Origin: Acidobacteriota bacterium
GTDB taxonomy: Bacteria > Acidobacteriota > Blastocatellia > Pyrinomonadales > Pyrinomonadaceae
DNA: 64,000 nt
Direction of reading: 5' to 3'
Assembly (NCBI GenBank): GCA_019239425.1
Contig: JAFAZX010000050.1
Coordinates: 1-64,000, forward strand
Of this stretch, positions 42,899-50,927 are shown one piece after another. The notes beneath the pieces were generated by a model, which was not told the DNA's origin, made no database searches, and was given only the letters and a program-made list of their open reading frames with translations. A program made the translations under genes and the position numbers. Each line of letters opens with the position of its first letter. Within the stretch, counting starts at the first letter, position 1.

Positions 42899-44428
42899 AT
42901 GGAGAGCGATTCGGGGCGGACGACTTCGGTTTGGATGGCGACGGGCGACGTGCCCGAGTTCGGGCCGCTCACGCACGAGGCGAGCGCGGACGTGTGCGTC
43001 GTGGGCGCTGGGATCGCGGGCCTCACGGTCGGCTACCTGCTCGCGCGCGAGGGCAAATCGGTCGTCGTGTTGGACGACGGCCCCGTCGCGGGCGGCGAGA
43101 CGGCGCGCACGACCGCGCACCTCGTCAACGCCCTGGACGACCGCTACTACGAACTCGAACGACTGCACGGCGAGCGCGGCGCGCGCCTCGCCGCCGAGAG
43201 CCACACGGCGGCCGTCGACCAGATTGAGGAGATCGTCGAGCGCGAGGGCATCGAGTGCGACTTCCAGCGCCTGGACGGCTACCTCTGCGTCGGGCCGGGG
43301 CAGTCCACGGAACAGCTCGGGTGGGAGCTGCGCGCCGCGCACCGCTGCGGCCTGACCGAGATCAAGTACGTCGAACGCCTCCCTTACGACGGTTACGACT
43401 TCGGCGCCGCGCTACACTTCCCTTACCAGGGGCAGTTCCACATCCTCAACTACATGGACGGCCTCGCGCGCGCCTTCACGAACCTCGGCGGCCGCCTGCA
43501 CACGAACACGCACGCGGACAAGATCGAGGGCGGCGAGACGGCGCGAGTCACGACCACCGAGGGGCACGTCGTCACGGCCGCCGCGGTCGTCGTCGCCACC
43601 AACACGCCGGTCAACGACCTCGTCTCCATCCACACCAAGCAGGCTCCCTACCGCACCTACGTCGTCGGCGGACGCGTGCCTAAGGGTTCCGTGCCGCGGA
43701 TGCTTCTGTGGGACACGGAAGACCCTTACCACTACGTGCGCCTGCAGACCGTGGACGAAGCGCACGACGTTCTCATCGTCGGCGGCGAAGACCACAAGAC
43801 GGGTCAGGCCGAAGACTTCGACGAAAGATTCCGACGTCTGGAAGAGTGGACGCGCGAGCGGTTCCCTTCGGTCGAGTCTTTTGAATACCGCTGGTCGGGT
43901 CAGGTGATGGAACCGGTGGACGGGTTAGGCTTCATCGGCCGCAACCCGGGCGACGCCGACAACGTCCTTATCGCCACCGGCGACTCCGGCAACGGCATGA
44001 CGCACGGCACCATCGCCGGCATGCTGATTCGCGACCTGATTCTCGGGCGCGAGAACGCCTGGGCCACGCTCTACGACCCCTCGCGCCTCTCCCTGCGCGC
44101 GGGCGGCGAGTACGCGCGCGAGAACCTCAACGTCGCCGCGCAGTACGCGGATTACCTGACCGGCGGCGAGGTCTCTTCGCCCGCAGAGGTCGCGCCGGGC
44201 GCGGGCGCCATCATGCGCCGCGGCCTCTCGAAAGTGGCCCTCTACCGCGACGACACCGGCGCGCTCCACGAGTTCTCGGCGGTCTGCACACACTTGGGGT
44301 GCGTCGTCGCCTTCAACGACAAAGAGAAGTCCTGGGACTGCCCCTGCCACGGCTCCCGCTTCTCCCCCACCGACGGCCACGTCCTCAACGGCCCCGCCAT
44401 CCACGGCCTGGAGCCGGTCGAGGAGTAG
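42899..44428 (+). CDS. FAD-dependent oxidoreductase with C-terminal Rieske domain
   Basis: A 509-residue protein. A DAO-type FAD fold begins with GAGIAG (residues 36-41) and includes ETARTTAHLVNALDDRYYEL, a conserved family segment. The C-terminal ~80 residues form a Rieske [2Fe-2S] domain with CTHLGC (Cys near 463) and CPCHGSRF (Cys near 480), giving both Cys-His ligand pairs. Homologues are annotated as Rieske-containing glycine/D-amino-acid oxidases. The ATG at 42899 follows AAGGGGG. The last 94 bp, starting inside the second ligand box (CPCHG), are repeated downstream of the R-M pair. Confidence 0.9.
   Translation: MESDSGRTTSVWMATGDVPEFGPLTHEASADVCVVGAGIAGLTVGYLLAREGKSVVVLDDGPVAGGETARTTAHLVNALDDRYYELERLHGERGARLAAESHTAAVDQIEEIVEREGIECDFQRLDGYLCVGPGQSTEQLGWELRAAHRCGLTEIKYVERLPYDGYDFGAALHFPYQGQFHILNYMDGLARAFTNLGGRLHTNTHADKIEGGETARVTTTEGHVVTAAAVVVATNTPVNDLVSIHTKQAPYRTYVVGGRVPKGSVPRMLLWDTEDPYHYVRLQTVDEAHDVLIVGGEDHKTGQAEDFDERFRRLEEWTRERFPSVESFEYRWSGQVMEPVDGLGFIGRNPGDADNVLIATGDSGNGMTHGTIAGMLIRDLILGRENAWATLYDPSRLSLRAGGEYARENLNVAAQYADYLTGGEVSSPAEVAPGAGAIMRRGLSKVALYRDDTGALHEFSAVCTHLGCVVAFNDKEKSWDCPCHGSRFSPTDGHVLNGPAIHGLEPVEE
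44335..44428 (+). repeat. Direct repeat copy 1 (within Rieske CDS)
   Basis: This copy encodes the last ~30 residues of the Rieske domain and the stop codon. It is identical to 46296-46389; identity breaks at both ends (T versus G before, T versus G after). Confidence 0.95.
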
Positions 44429-44448
44429 TCGCCGCGGGGCATACAGGT

Positions 44449-44468
44449 GGGGCAGGCGCGCCTGCCCC
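44449..44468 (+). terminator. Perfect 20-bp palindrome
   Basis: GGGGCAGGCG followed directly by its complement, 20 nt after the Rieske stop codon. It is a likely terminator separating the Rieske gene from the methyltransferase gene. It belongs either to the insert or to the original Rieske downstream region. Confidence 0.5.
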
Positions 44469-44541
44469 GCCTCGTGGTAGACTCCCGGCGAACACCCAGC
44501 CGCGGGGTTAACATTTCTAGCGCAGGAAGCCCGATAGCTAG

Positions 44542-45390
44542 ATGACCACGAGCGATTTCATCGACACCATACAACACGGCGACTCTCTGAAGGTCTTGCC
44601 GAAGCTGTCAGAAGCCTCGGTCAATTTAATCGTCACGTCCCCGCCTTACGCCGACAGTCGCAAGAAGACTTACGGCGGCATCCATCCGGACAAATATGTG
44701 GAGTGGTTTCTGCCAATCTCCGACGAGTTGCAGCGGGTCTTGACGGGCGATGGGTCGTTCGTACTCAACATCAAAGAGAAGGTGGTCGGCGGCGAGCGGC
44801 ACACCTACGTCCTCGAATTGATCCTCGCGCTGAAGAAGCGGGGCTGGCTCTGGACGGAAGAATACTTGTGGCACAAGAGGAATTGCGCCCCGGGCAAGTG
44901 GCCGAACCGCTTCCGCGACGCCTGGGAGCGGTGCCTCCACTTCACCAAAGATAAGAAGTTCAAGATGAACCAGGACGCCGTGATGGTTCCGATGGGCGAC
45001 TGGGCCAAGACCAGGCTGAAGAGGCTGAGCGACAACGACAGCAGGCGATTCAACTCACAGGCCGGCAGCGGGTTCGGTAAGAACATCGCCAACTGGGTGG
45101 GCCGGGAGATGGCCTACCCCACGAACGTCCTGCACCTCGCGACCGAATGCGGTAATAAGAACCACAGCGCCGCGTTCCCGAAGGAACTGCCCTCCTGGTT
45201 CATCAAGCTTTTCACCGACGCGGGCGACGTTGTACTCGACCCGTTCGCCGGGAGCGGCACCGCGTGCGTCGCCGCGCACGAACTCGACCGTCGCTTCATC
45301 GGCGTCGAGCTGAAGGACGAATACTACAGGCTCGCGTTAGAGAACATCGACGAGGCGATGGCGGAGCCCGCGCAGAGAAAGCTGATATGA
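44542..45390 (+). CDS. Type II DNA methyltransferase, beta class (N4-C or N6-A)
   Basis: A 282-residue amino-methyltransferase. Catalytic motif IV TSPPY is at residues 32-36 and the SAM-binding motif I DPFAGSGT begins near 233. Motif IV before motif I defines the beta class, and TSPPY occurs in both N4-cytosine and N6-adenine enzymes. AGGAAG lies 12 nt before the ATG. The stop overlaps the next gene's start (ATGA), so methylation and restriction genes are coupled, methyltransferase first. It should protect host DNA against the adjacent endonuclease. The recognition site cannot be told from the sequence. Confidence 0.9.
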   Translation: MTTSDFIDTIQHGDSLKVLPKLSEASVNLIVTSPPYADSRKKTYGGIHPDKYVEWFLPISDELQRVLTGDGSFVLNIKEKVVGGERHTYVLELILALKKRGWLWTEEYLWHKRNCAPGKWPNRFRDAWERCLHFTKDKKFKMNQDAVMVPMGDWAKTRLKRLSDNDSRRFNSQAGSGFGKNIANWVGREMAYPTNVLHLATECGNKNHSAAFPKELPSWFIKLFTDAGDVVLDPFAGSGTACVAAHELDRRFIGVELKDEYYRLALENIDEAMAEPAQRKLI

Positions 45391-46283
45391 CGGACAGGGT
45401 GCAGTACGAAGACTATTACAAATTCCTGGCCGAGAACGTCGTCACCCCTTTCTACCATGAGCGCTTGATGTACCTGCGCTGCGTCATGACGCTGCGTCAC
45501 GTCCTCGGCAGTAAAAACCCTTACCTTCTCAAGGCAAAAAACATAACCTCCCCAGACGAGCTGGTGCGCAGCATCGTCGACGCATTCCTCTCCTCACAAG
45601 AGGAGACGATGTTCGGCAACAGGCTGGAGGCGTTCGCCATATACGTCTCGTCGAAGCTGTACGGCGGCTTCAAGTCGGAACTCCCGAGCGTAGATTTAGA
45701 GTTCGCGCGGGACGACGTTTATTACATCGTAGGCATTAAGTCGGGCATCAACTGGGGCAACAGCGACCAGCAGAATAGGATGAAAGACAATTTTAAGGCA
45801 GCACGGGAATACTTCCGCGAGCGTGGGGAGACGCGGGAGGTGGTCGCCGTCAACGGCTGCATCTACGGGAAAGACGGGAGTCCCCTTAAAGAGAACCCCG
45901 ACCCCGACAAGACCTTTTACAAATACGCCGGGCAGGACTTCTGGAATTTCATCTCCGGCGACGACGAGATGTACCGCGAGATTATCAAGCCGATTGATGA
46001 TGAGGCCAGGGCGCGAGACGAAGAGTACAAGCGCGCCTATGACGGCAAGGTCAATGGCATGGTGAAAGAGTTCAGCAACATCTTCCTCGACGAAGAGAAT
46101 CAAATAGATTGGGTGAAGTTAGTCGATTACGTGTCTAGGCGGGGGAAGACCGACATCGCCTTCCCCCGGGAAGCAAAGACCCCCGAGTGCACAGAGTATT
46201 TCAAGAAGAAAGAGGCAGAGAGGAAGCGCGCAAGGGAGGAGAAGGCGAAGAAAGAGGCCATGAGAAAGCAGATGCGTAGCTAA
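45387..46283 (+). CDS. Type II restriction endonuclease, PmeII-like
   Basis: A 298-residue protein that resembles the PmeII-type restriction endonuclease family. Recalled family-like segments are EETMFGNRLEAFAIYV, VDLEF (Asp near 102), IVGIKSGINWGNS (Lys near 118) and VAVNGCIYGKDG. The Asp...Lys pair fits a variant PD-(D/E)XK site in which Gly stands two residues before the Lys. The C-terminus is a charged Lys/Glu/Arg helix. It overlaps the methyltransferase gene by 4 nt. The family call rests on recognition, not on a search. Confidence 0.72.
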   Translation: MTDRVQYEDYYKFLAENVVTPFYHERLMYLRCVMTLRHVLGSKNPYLLKAKNITSPDELVRSIVDAFLSSQEETMFGNRLEAFAIYVSSKLYGGFKSELPSVDLEFARDDVYYIVGIKSGINWGNSDQQNRMKDNFKAAREYFRERGETREVVAVNGCIYGKDGSPLKENPDPDKTFYKYAGQDFWNFISGDDEMYREIIKPIDDEARARDEEYKRAYDGKVNGMVKEFSNIFLDEENQIDWVKLVDYVSRRGKTDIAFPREAKTPECTEYFKKKEAERKRAREEKAKKEAMRKQMRS

Positions 46284-46295
46284 TCCCGCCCGGCT

Positions 46296-46389
46296 GGACT
46301 GCCCCTGCCACGGCTCCCGCTTCTCCCCCACCGACGGCCACGTCCTCAACGGCCCCGCCATCCACGGCCTGGAGCCGGTCGAGGAGTAG
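46296..46389 (+). pseudogene. Orphan 3' fragment of the Rieske gene (direct repeat copy 2)
   Basis: An exact copy of the last 94 bp of the FAD-Rieske gene, starting at the second ligand box. It has no upstream coding part or start and is not expected to be expressed. It starts 12 nt after the endonuclease stop codon. Confidence 0.92.
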
Positions 46390-46410
46390 GTTAGTCCGCC
46401 GCTCCGGGAC

Positions 46411-46953
46411 TTATTGGGCGAACTCTGTGTCGGGGTCGGGGTGGCAGGCGGAGGTGGGGGTTGGGTCGGGGGTCTGGGTGTCGGCGAGCCAGCAGTCCTC
46501 GTAGAGGGAGCAGTAGCAGAGGCGGAGGGAGAGGCGCGGGGTCTGTGCCTGTTCCCAGAAGCGCTGGGCGGCGTCGCCGGGCGGAATCCTGACGAGGGGG
46601 ACGGGCCGTTCGGGCAGGAGGACGGAGCCGGCGTGGACGGAGGAGTAGACGAGTTCGGGGATGGGCTGGCCCGTCAGCGCCCGGCTCACCTCGGCCCAGT
46701 CGCGTCGGGGCTTGCCGTCCACGCTCACCTGAAATGATTTGACCAGCGCGGGGCCAACGCCGAGGTTCGAGACGCTGCGCGTGTAAGGCTCGCCCGGCAC
46801 CCAGGCGTTCGACTGTGTGACGTAGGGCCAGACCGAGACCTTCTGGTACTCGCGGTTGGTGCGCGCCTCGTAGACCGCCACCACCAGGGACGCCAGCGCG
46901 ACGACGACCGCCGAGACGGCCATGATGCGGTCGGTCAGGTCGGAGCGTGTCAT
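46411..46953 (-). CDS. Single-TM protein of unknown function
   Basis: A 180-residue protein with an N-terminal TM helix (IMAVSAVVVALASLVVAVYEA) followed by a soluble domain (VSVWPYVTQSNAWVPG, SNLGVGPALVKSFQVSVDGK, RIPPGDAAQRFWEQ). The WPY and NLGVGPA motifs occur in a broad group of uncharacterised membrane-tethered proteins. The C-terminus contains CYCSLYEDCW. The ATG at 46953 is chosen because the upstream extension is Pro/Ser-rich and lacks a site. Confidence 0.65.
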   Translation of the reverse strand: MTRSDLTDRIMAVSAVVVALASLVVAVYEARTNREYQKVSVWPYVTQSNAWVPGEPYTRSVSNLGVGPALVKSFQVSVDGKPRRDWAEVSRALTGQPIPELVYSSVHAGSVLLPERPVPLVRIPPGDAAQRFWEQAQTPRLSLRLCYCSLYEDCWLADTQTPDPTPTSACHPDPDTEFAQ

Positions 46954-47031
46954 CGCGAACCTTGTGGGGGATGACGGAGGAGGGTTACAAGGCGAAGGCG
47001 AGCACAAACAGCTCGCCTTCGCCTTCCGTTT

Positions 47032-47733
47032 TTACTGCCCGCCTTTGGCGCCTTTGAAGTCGTAGGTGACGAGGAGGCGGAGCTTGCCGTCTTTCGCCTC
47101 TTCGTGGACTTCGCGGGCCTGCGCGCTGAGCGTGCCGCCCGCGGCCTGGACGGGGATGTTGAGGGTCAGTTGCTGGCCGCGCAGAAGCACCAGAGGGTTG
47201 ACGCGCTGGTTGATGGCCCCCTGGACGAAGGCCGTGACGAAGCCGCTCAGGACGGGCGCCATGCCCTCGACGTTGACGCCCGCGACGTTGAGCTGGCCGT
47301 AGAGCGTCTGCTCCTCGGGCGCGAAGCGGAAGTCCAGGTTCGCCTCGGCCGTCCCGCGCATGTTCTGGCAGTTCCCGAAGAGGTTGTAAGTCCCGCTGAA
47401 GGCGAGGGGCACGACGACCTTGCCGTCGCGCATCAGCACGCCCGTCTTCACGTCGCCCGCGCCCGGCTCGATGACGACCTGGTTCTGGCAGCCCTCGCTG
47501 CCGCCGGGCGGGAAGGCCGGCTTGTTCAGGTCGCGGAAGATCGAGTCGAGCAGCGCGCCGAAGAACTGCTCGTCGAGTTCGACGACGGCCGTGCCCGGCG
47601 GCGTCCCCCCCGCGTCGGGCGCGCGCACGGGCTGACCTTTCAGCGCCCCCACGCGCGGTGCCCCGACGAAGAGGAAGTATGCGCCCGCGCCGCCCAGCAC
47701 GAGGCCGAGCAGGAGCGTGAGTATGAACTTCAT
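47032..47733 (-). CDS. Membrane-anchored protein of unknown function
   Basis: A 233-residue protein with an N-terminal signal anchor (FILTLLLGLVLGGAGAYFLFVG). The rest is a beta-rich domain (VVPLAFSGTYNLFGNCQNMRG, LNVAGVNVEGMAPVLSGFVTAFVQ, LTLNIPVQAAGGTL) reminiscent of lipid-binding LEA/DUF748-type or BPI-like folds, without a firm match. It lies 11 nt downstream of the lipoprotein gene on the same strand and is probably in its operon. Confidence 0.65.
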   Translation of the reverse strand: MKFILTLLLGLVLGGAGAYFLFVGAPRVGALKGQPVRAPDAGGTPPGTAVVELDEQFFGALLDSIFRDLNKPAFPPGGSEGCQNQVVIEPGAGDVKTGVLMRDGKVVVPLAFSGTYNLFGNCQNMRGTAEANLDFRFAPEEQTLYGQLNVAGVNVEGMAPVLSGFVTAFVQGAINQRVNPLVLLRGQQLTLNIPVQAAGGTLSAQAREVHEEAKDGKLRLLVTYDFKGAKGGQ

Positions 47734-47744
47734 CCGCGCCCCTC

Positions 47745-48653
47745 CTAACGTCCGGGCGTGGCCGTGGGCGTGCCCGCCGCCGCCGCGGTCGCCTGCGCGT
47801 TGAGGAAGGCCAGCACCGCCTGCATCCCCTGGGCGAGCATCGCGACCTGCTGCTTGACCTCCTCGTTCGAGAGCTGCTTGTAGCCCTGCGGGATGTCGAA
47901 GTCGGCCGGGTTGACGTCCGTCTTCAGGTCGCGCGTCTCGATGACGGCGTTGCCGCCCGTGACGCCCTGCACGTTACCCGTCGACTGGCCGAAGCCCTCG
48001 ATGCGCAAAGGGAGTCCCGTGTCCTTGTCCACGTAGATGAAGGTCTCGCCCTTGACCTGACCGGCGGCGGTCTGCGTCTGCGTGCCGCCCGTGGCGCGGT
48101 ACTTGTAGGCCTGGCGGCCGTTGAAGGTCTCCTCGCCGACGCGCTCGACGCCCTTCTGGCTGGTGACGAAGGCGACGAGCTGGCCCGGCGTCATCGAGCG
48201 GAGCTGGTCGACGTTGACGCCCGTCAGCTCCGGCGTCAGCTCGGCGTAGTCGCGGTTCTGCGTGCGGATGATGTAACGCTTGTCGGCCTTGTCGAGGAAG
48301 ATGACCTCGCCGACGACGGGGAGCGTGACGGCGTAGCGGCGGTCGGCGCCGTTGCGCGCGACGCGAATCTCGCCCTGCCCCTTCGGCTGCGACCCGCCCG
48401 TGGCGGCCAGCGTGACGACCATCCGCGCGCTGTACTTCTCGGGCTCCTTGGCCTCGATGGTCTGCCCCGTGTTGGTCTGCACGGTCGAGGTCGTGACGTT
48501 CGTGTTCGAGCCGTTGACGTTGACCGTCGAGTTGCCGTTGGTGTTGGCCGTGGTGTTACTGGTCTCGGTGGCCGACTGGCAGCCGGCGGCGGCGAGCATG
48601 CAGCCGACGGCCGCGGCCGCGAAAACCCCTCTCGTTCCGTTCACAAGGCGCAT
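47745..48653 (-). CDS. LolA-like/DUF4412-type outer lipoprotein
   Basis: A 302-residue lipoprotein with a lipobox LAAAGC near residue 25. A Thr/Asn-rich linker (TTANTNGNSTVNVNGSNTN) leads to a domain with strands such as KYSARMVVTLAATGG, VIFLDKADKRYIIRTQN and ETFIYVDKDTGLPLRIEGFG, resembling the LolA/LppX half-barrel fold used by lipoprotein carriers and DUF4412 proteins. The C-terminus is Ala/Thr-rich. The role is unknown. The upstream gap holds a nested repeat. Confidence 0.65.
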   Translation of the reverse strand: MRLVNGTRGVFAAAAVGCMLAAAGCQSATETSNTTANTNGNSTVNVNGSNTNVTTSTVQTNTGQTIEAKEPEKYSARMVVTLAATGGSQPKGQGEIRVARNGADRRYAVTLPVVGEVIFLDKADKRYIIRTQNRDYAELTPELTGVNVDQLRSMTPGQLVAFVTSQKGVERVGEETFNGRQAYKYRATGGTQTQTAAGQVKGETFIYVDKDTGLPLRIEGFGQSTGNVQGVTGGNAVIETRDLKTDVNPADFDIPQGYKQLSNEEVKQQVAMLAQGMQAVLAFLNAQATAAAAGTPTATPGR

Positions 48654-48746
48654 GAAAGTCTTCTCCTCCCTCGTTGGCAGAGATGGTCTACACGTTAGAT
48701 TGTTAGGGGCAGTTTTAGCGGGGAAAGGATAGCACAAAACCGTACG

Positions 48747-48863
48747 CAGTAGGCAGTAGGCAGTGAAGAGGGTGCTGGGTGTTAGGTGCTGGGTGCTGGG
48801 TAAAGCCTATTCTTACCCAGCACCCAGCACCTAACACCCAAAACCTTCTTACTGCCTACTGCC
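48747..48863. repeat. Outer heptad palindrome, CAGTAGG type (nested)
   Basis: A left arm 48747-48764 (CAGTAGG units) and a right arm 48851-48863 flank a complete GGTGCTG-type palindrome. The right arm ends 1 nt from the DUF72 gene stop. Confidence 0.78.
48776..48840. repeat. Inner heptad palindrome, GGTGCTG type
   Basis: Perfect 28-bp arms (48776-48803 and 48813-48840) with a 9-nt loop, nested inside the CAGTAGG element. Confidence 0.9.
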
Positions 48864-48864
48864 T

Positions 48865-49731
48865 TCAAAAGAGCGATGGCTGGTCTTCCAAGTCCTCGGG
48901 GGTGACGACCGCTTCGCCGAGGAGGCGCTTGAGCCTGTTGGCGCTGGCGGGGGCGTGGCCCTCGTAGTAGTTGCTGAAGTAGGCGAAGACCGCGGGGACG
49001 CGCGCGCGCAGGCGTTCGAGCGCGGCGGCCCACTTGTCGAGGTTGAGGTCGCGCGGGCGGACGACCTCGTCGAAGCGCGTGAGGTCGCGCTCGCCCATCC
49101 AGCGGACGTATGCGAAGTCGGTCGCGTCGAGCAGGGTGGCGGCCGCGCGCCAGACGCGCTCGCGCGTGACCCAGGGGCCTTCGACGAGCGCCAGCGAGAC
49201 GTTCCTCTTGAGAGAGAGCGGGACGAGCAGTTCGTCCTCGAACCAGAAGGGGTCGCGGAACTCGACGGCGAAGCGTATGTCCTCGGGGAGTAAAGGAAGA
49301 AACTCGGAGAGAGCGCGCAGATTCTCGCGCGTGGCCTCGAACTGCGGCGGGAGCTGGACGAGGACGGCGGCGAGCTTCTCCTTCAAGCGGCGCGCGCCGC
49401 GGCAGAACTCTTCGAGCGCGGCGGCCGCGACACTCCCTCTTAAAGACTCCTCGTGCGTGATCTTCTGCGGGAGCTTGAGCGCGAAGGTGAAGCCTTCGGG
49501 CACGCGCCGCGCCCACGCGTCGTAGGTCGCGTCACTCGGCGCGGCGTAGAAGGTCGAGTCCACCTCCACCGTGTCGAAGGCGCGCGCGTAGGTGTCGAGC
49601 ATGTGCTCGGCGCGCGTGCCGTTCGGGTAGAAGACGGGCCGCGCCGCGGCCGGCGGCGTCACCCAGTCCTCGTAGTTCCAGCCCTGACACCCGACCTGCA
49701 CCCGCGGCCTTGAGTTCGTTTGAGATTCCAT
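48865..49731 (-). CDS. DUF72-family protein
   Basis: A 288-residue TIM-barrel-like protein of the DUF72 (YecE) family. Typical features are VGCQGWNYEDWVTPP at the start, YARAFDTVEVDSTFYAAPS, FALKLPQKITHE, VEFRDPFWF and the late YFSNYYEGHAPASANRL. The biochemical function is unknown. It is intact and of normal length. Confidence 0.92.
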   Translation of the reverse strand: MESQTNSRPRVQVGCQGWNYEDWVTPPAAARPVFYPNGTRAEHMLDTYARAFDTVEVDSTFYAAPSDATYDAWARRVPEGFTFALKLPQKITHEESLRGSVAAAALEEFCRGARRLKEKLAAVLVQLPPQFEATRENLRALSEFLPLLPEDIRFAVEFRDPFWFEDELLVPLSLKRNVSLALVEGPWVTRERVWRAAATLLDATDFAYVRWMGERDLTRFDEVVRPRDLNLDKWAAALERLRARVPAVFAYFSNYYEGHAPASANRLKRLLGEAVVTPEDLEDQPSLF

Positions 49732-49774
49732 ACGTTGACTTATTTTTTCAGCGTTGCGTTAAAGAGAAACAGGA

Positions 49775-49851
49775 ATTCACCACAGAGACACAGAGACACA
49801 GCTTCATCTTTAGTCCTCAACGAGCTGTGCCTCTGTGTCTCCGTGGTGAAT
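49775..49851. repeat. Octad palindrome, CACAGAGR type
   Basis: 29-bp arms (49775-49803 and 49823-49851) with two mismatches. It has the same units and boundaries as the copy at 7238-7312. It lies between the DUF72 gene start and the methyltransferase gene stop. Confidence 0.88.
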
Positions 49852-49880
49852 CACCTTTAACTCTTGAACCCAAGATTGAT

Positions 49881-50498
49881 TCAACCCACACGACACACAA
49901 TCAGTTGCACAATCCCCCGCAGGTAGTTCTCGACCTTCAAGACTTCGAGCCCGGCGCGGCGCGCCTCGTCGGCGGTGTGGCGGTTGAAGTGGTCTTCCAT
50001 GAGGGGCACCGTGACGAGACTCAGCGCGTCGAAGGCGTAGCCGAGCAGGCCGCGGGGCCTGACGTGTTCGAGCAGCACGACGCGGCCTCCCGCGCGCACG
50101 ACCCGCCGCAGCTCTCTGAGTCCGTCGGCCGGCGACTCGACCGAGCAGAAGACGAGCGTCGCGACGGCCGCGTCGAACGCGCCGTCCGCGAACGGCAACG
50201 CTTCGGCGAACGAGCGCACGAGTAGAGAACCCGCGGGCCGACCCGGCTTCCCTTGAGCGCGCACAATCATTTCATAGCTCGGCTCGACGCAGGCCGCGCG
50301 CACGCCCTCCGGGTAGAAGGCGAAGTTCCCGCCCGTCCCCGCCCCGACCTCGAGCAGACGCCCGCCTTCGGTCAGCGCCGTCGCCGCCTCGGAGAGCGCG
50401 AGCGCTCGCAGACGCGCCAGCCCCCAACGTTCGAGCGGGCGCATGCTGCGGTCGTAGACGTCCGCGAAACGGTCGTAGACCTGCGCCTTCCTAACCAA
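49881..50498 (-). CDS. Class I SAM-dependent methyltransferase
   Basis: A 205-residue methyltransferase. SAM motif I is LLEVGAGTGGNFAFYP (residues about 46-61), followed by acidic strand 2 (ACVEPSYEM) and FADGAFDAAVATLVFCSV, as in the Methyltransf_11/PmtA group. Related small enzymes methylate phospholipids or quinones; the substrate here is unclear. Confidence 0.82.
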   Translation of the reverse strand: MVRKAQVYDRFADVYDRSMRPLERWGLARLRALALSEAATALTEGGRLLEVGAGTGGNFAFYPEGVRAACVEPSYEMIVRAQGKPGRPAGSLLVRSFAEALPFADGAFDAAVATLVFCSVESPADGLRELRRVVRAGGRVVLLEHVRPRGLLGYAFDALSLVTVPLMEDHFNRHTADEARRAGLEVLKVENYLRGIVQLIVCRVG

Positions 50499-50927
50499 CG
50501 TTCGCCTCCGCTCAAAACAGACGCCCGCGCGAGTATCTCACACGCCGTCGCGGCCGTCCCGCTTTCCAGAAAAATGAAGCCCCATCCAAAAAATCATAGA
50601 AATCATAGCACCCTGCGGCCGGCCGGATTCCTAAGCCGTGGGCCGTACTCGGTTTAAGTTCGGGGGGCTTGCGGGCATGGCGGTTGCCTTTGCGTTTTAC
50701 CGCAACGACAAAGGGGTTTCGTGCCCCGCCTTATCTTCGCCAGTCATTCTCCGGGCCGCGAGCGCTTCGGCGGCCTCTTCAAAGGGTCAAGACGAATACC
50801 GACGACCGCGCGCTCGAAGGGCGCCGCGGCCGTCTCCTTTTTCCGTGCCGCCTTTATCCGTCGCCGCCCGCCACGCGGCGACACTTCAGAAGGATTCCCC
50901 AACCACACGGCTACAGGAGGATATGAC
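50499..50927. other. Intergenic region upstream of receptor gene
   Basis: About 430 nt between a minus-strand gene and the receptor. A CAGGAGGAT ribosome site lies at 50914-50922. No repeat element or strong promoter consensus was identified. Confidence 0.5.

Larger units (their letters stand above)
44335..46389. mobile_element. R-M insertion bounded by 94-bp direct repeats
   Basis: A perfect 94-bp direct repeat (44335-44428 and 46296-46389, offset 1961) encloses a methyltransferase and an endonuclease gene. The left copy is the intact 3' end of the FAD-Rieske gene and the right copy is an orphan. Between them the DNA is A/T-richer than the flanks. No transposase or integrase is present. The structure matches insertion with long target duplication reported for R-M units by Kobayashi and colleagues. 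Confidence 0.8.

Noticed and set aside
46296..46389. A second Rieske gene
   Set aside because: Only 94 bp are present, with one ligand box and no start; it is a duplication scar.
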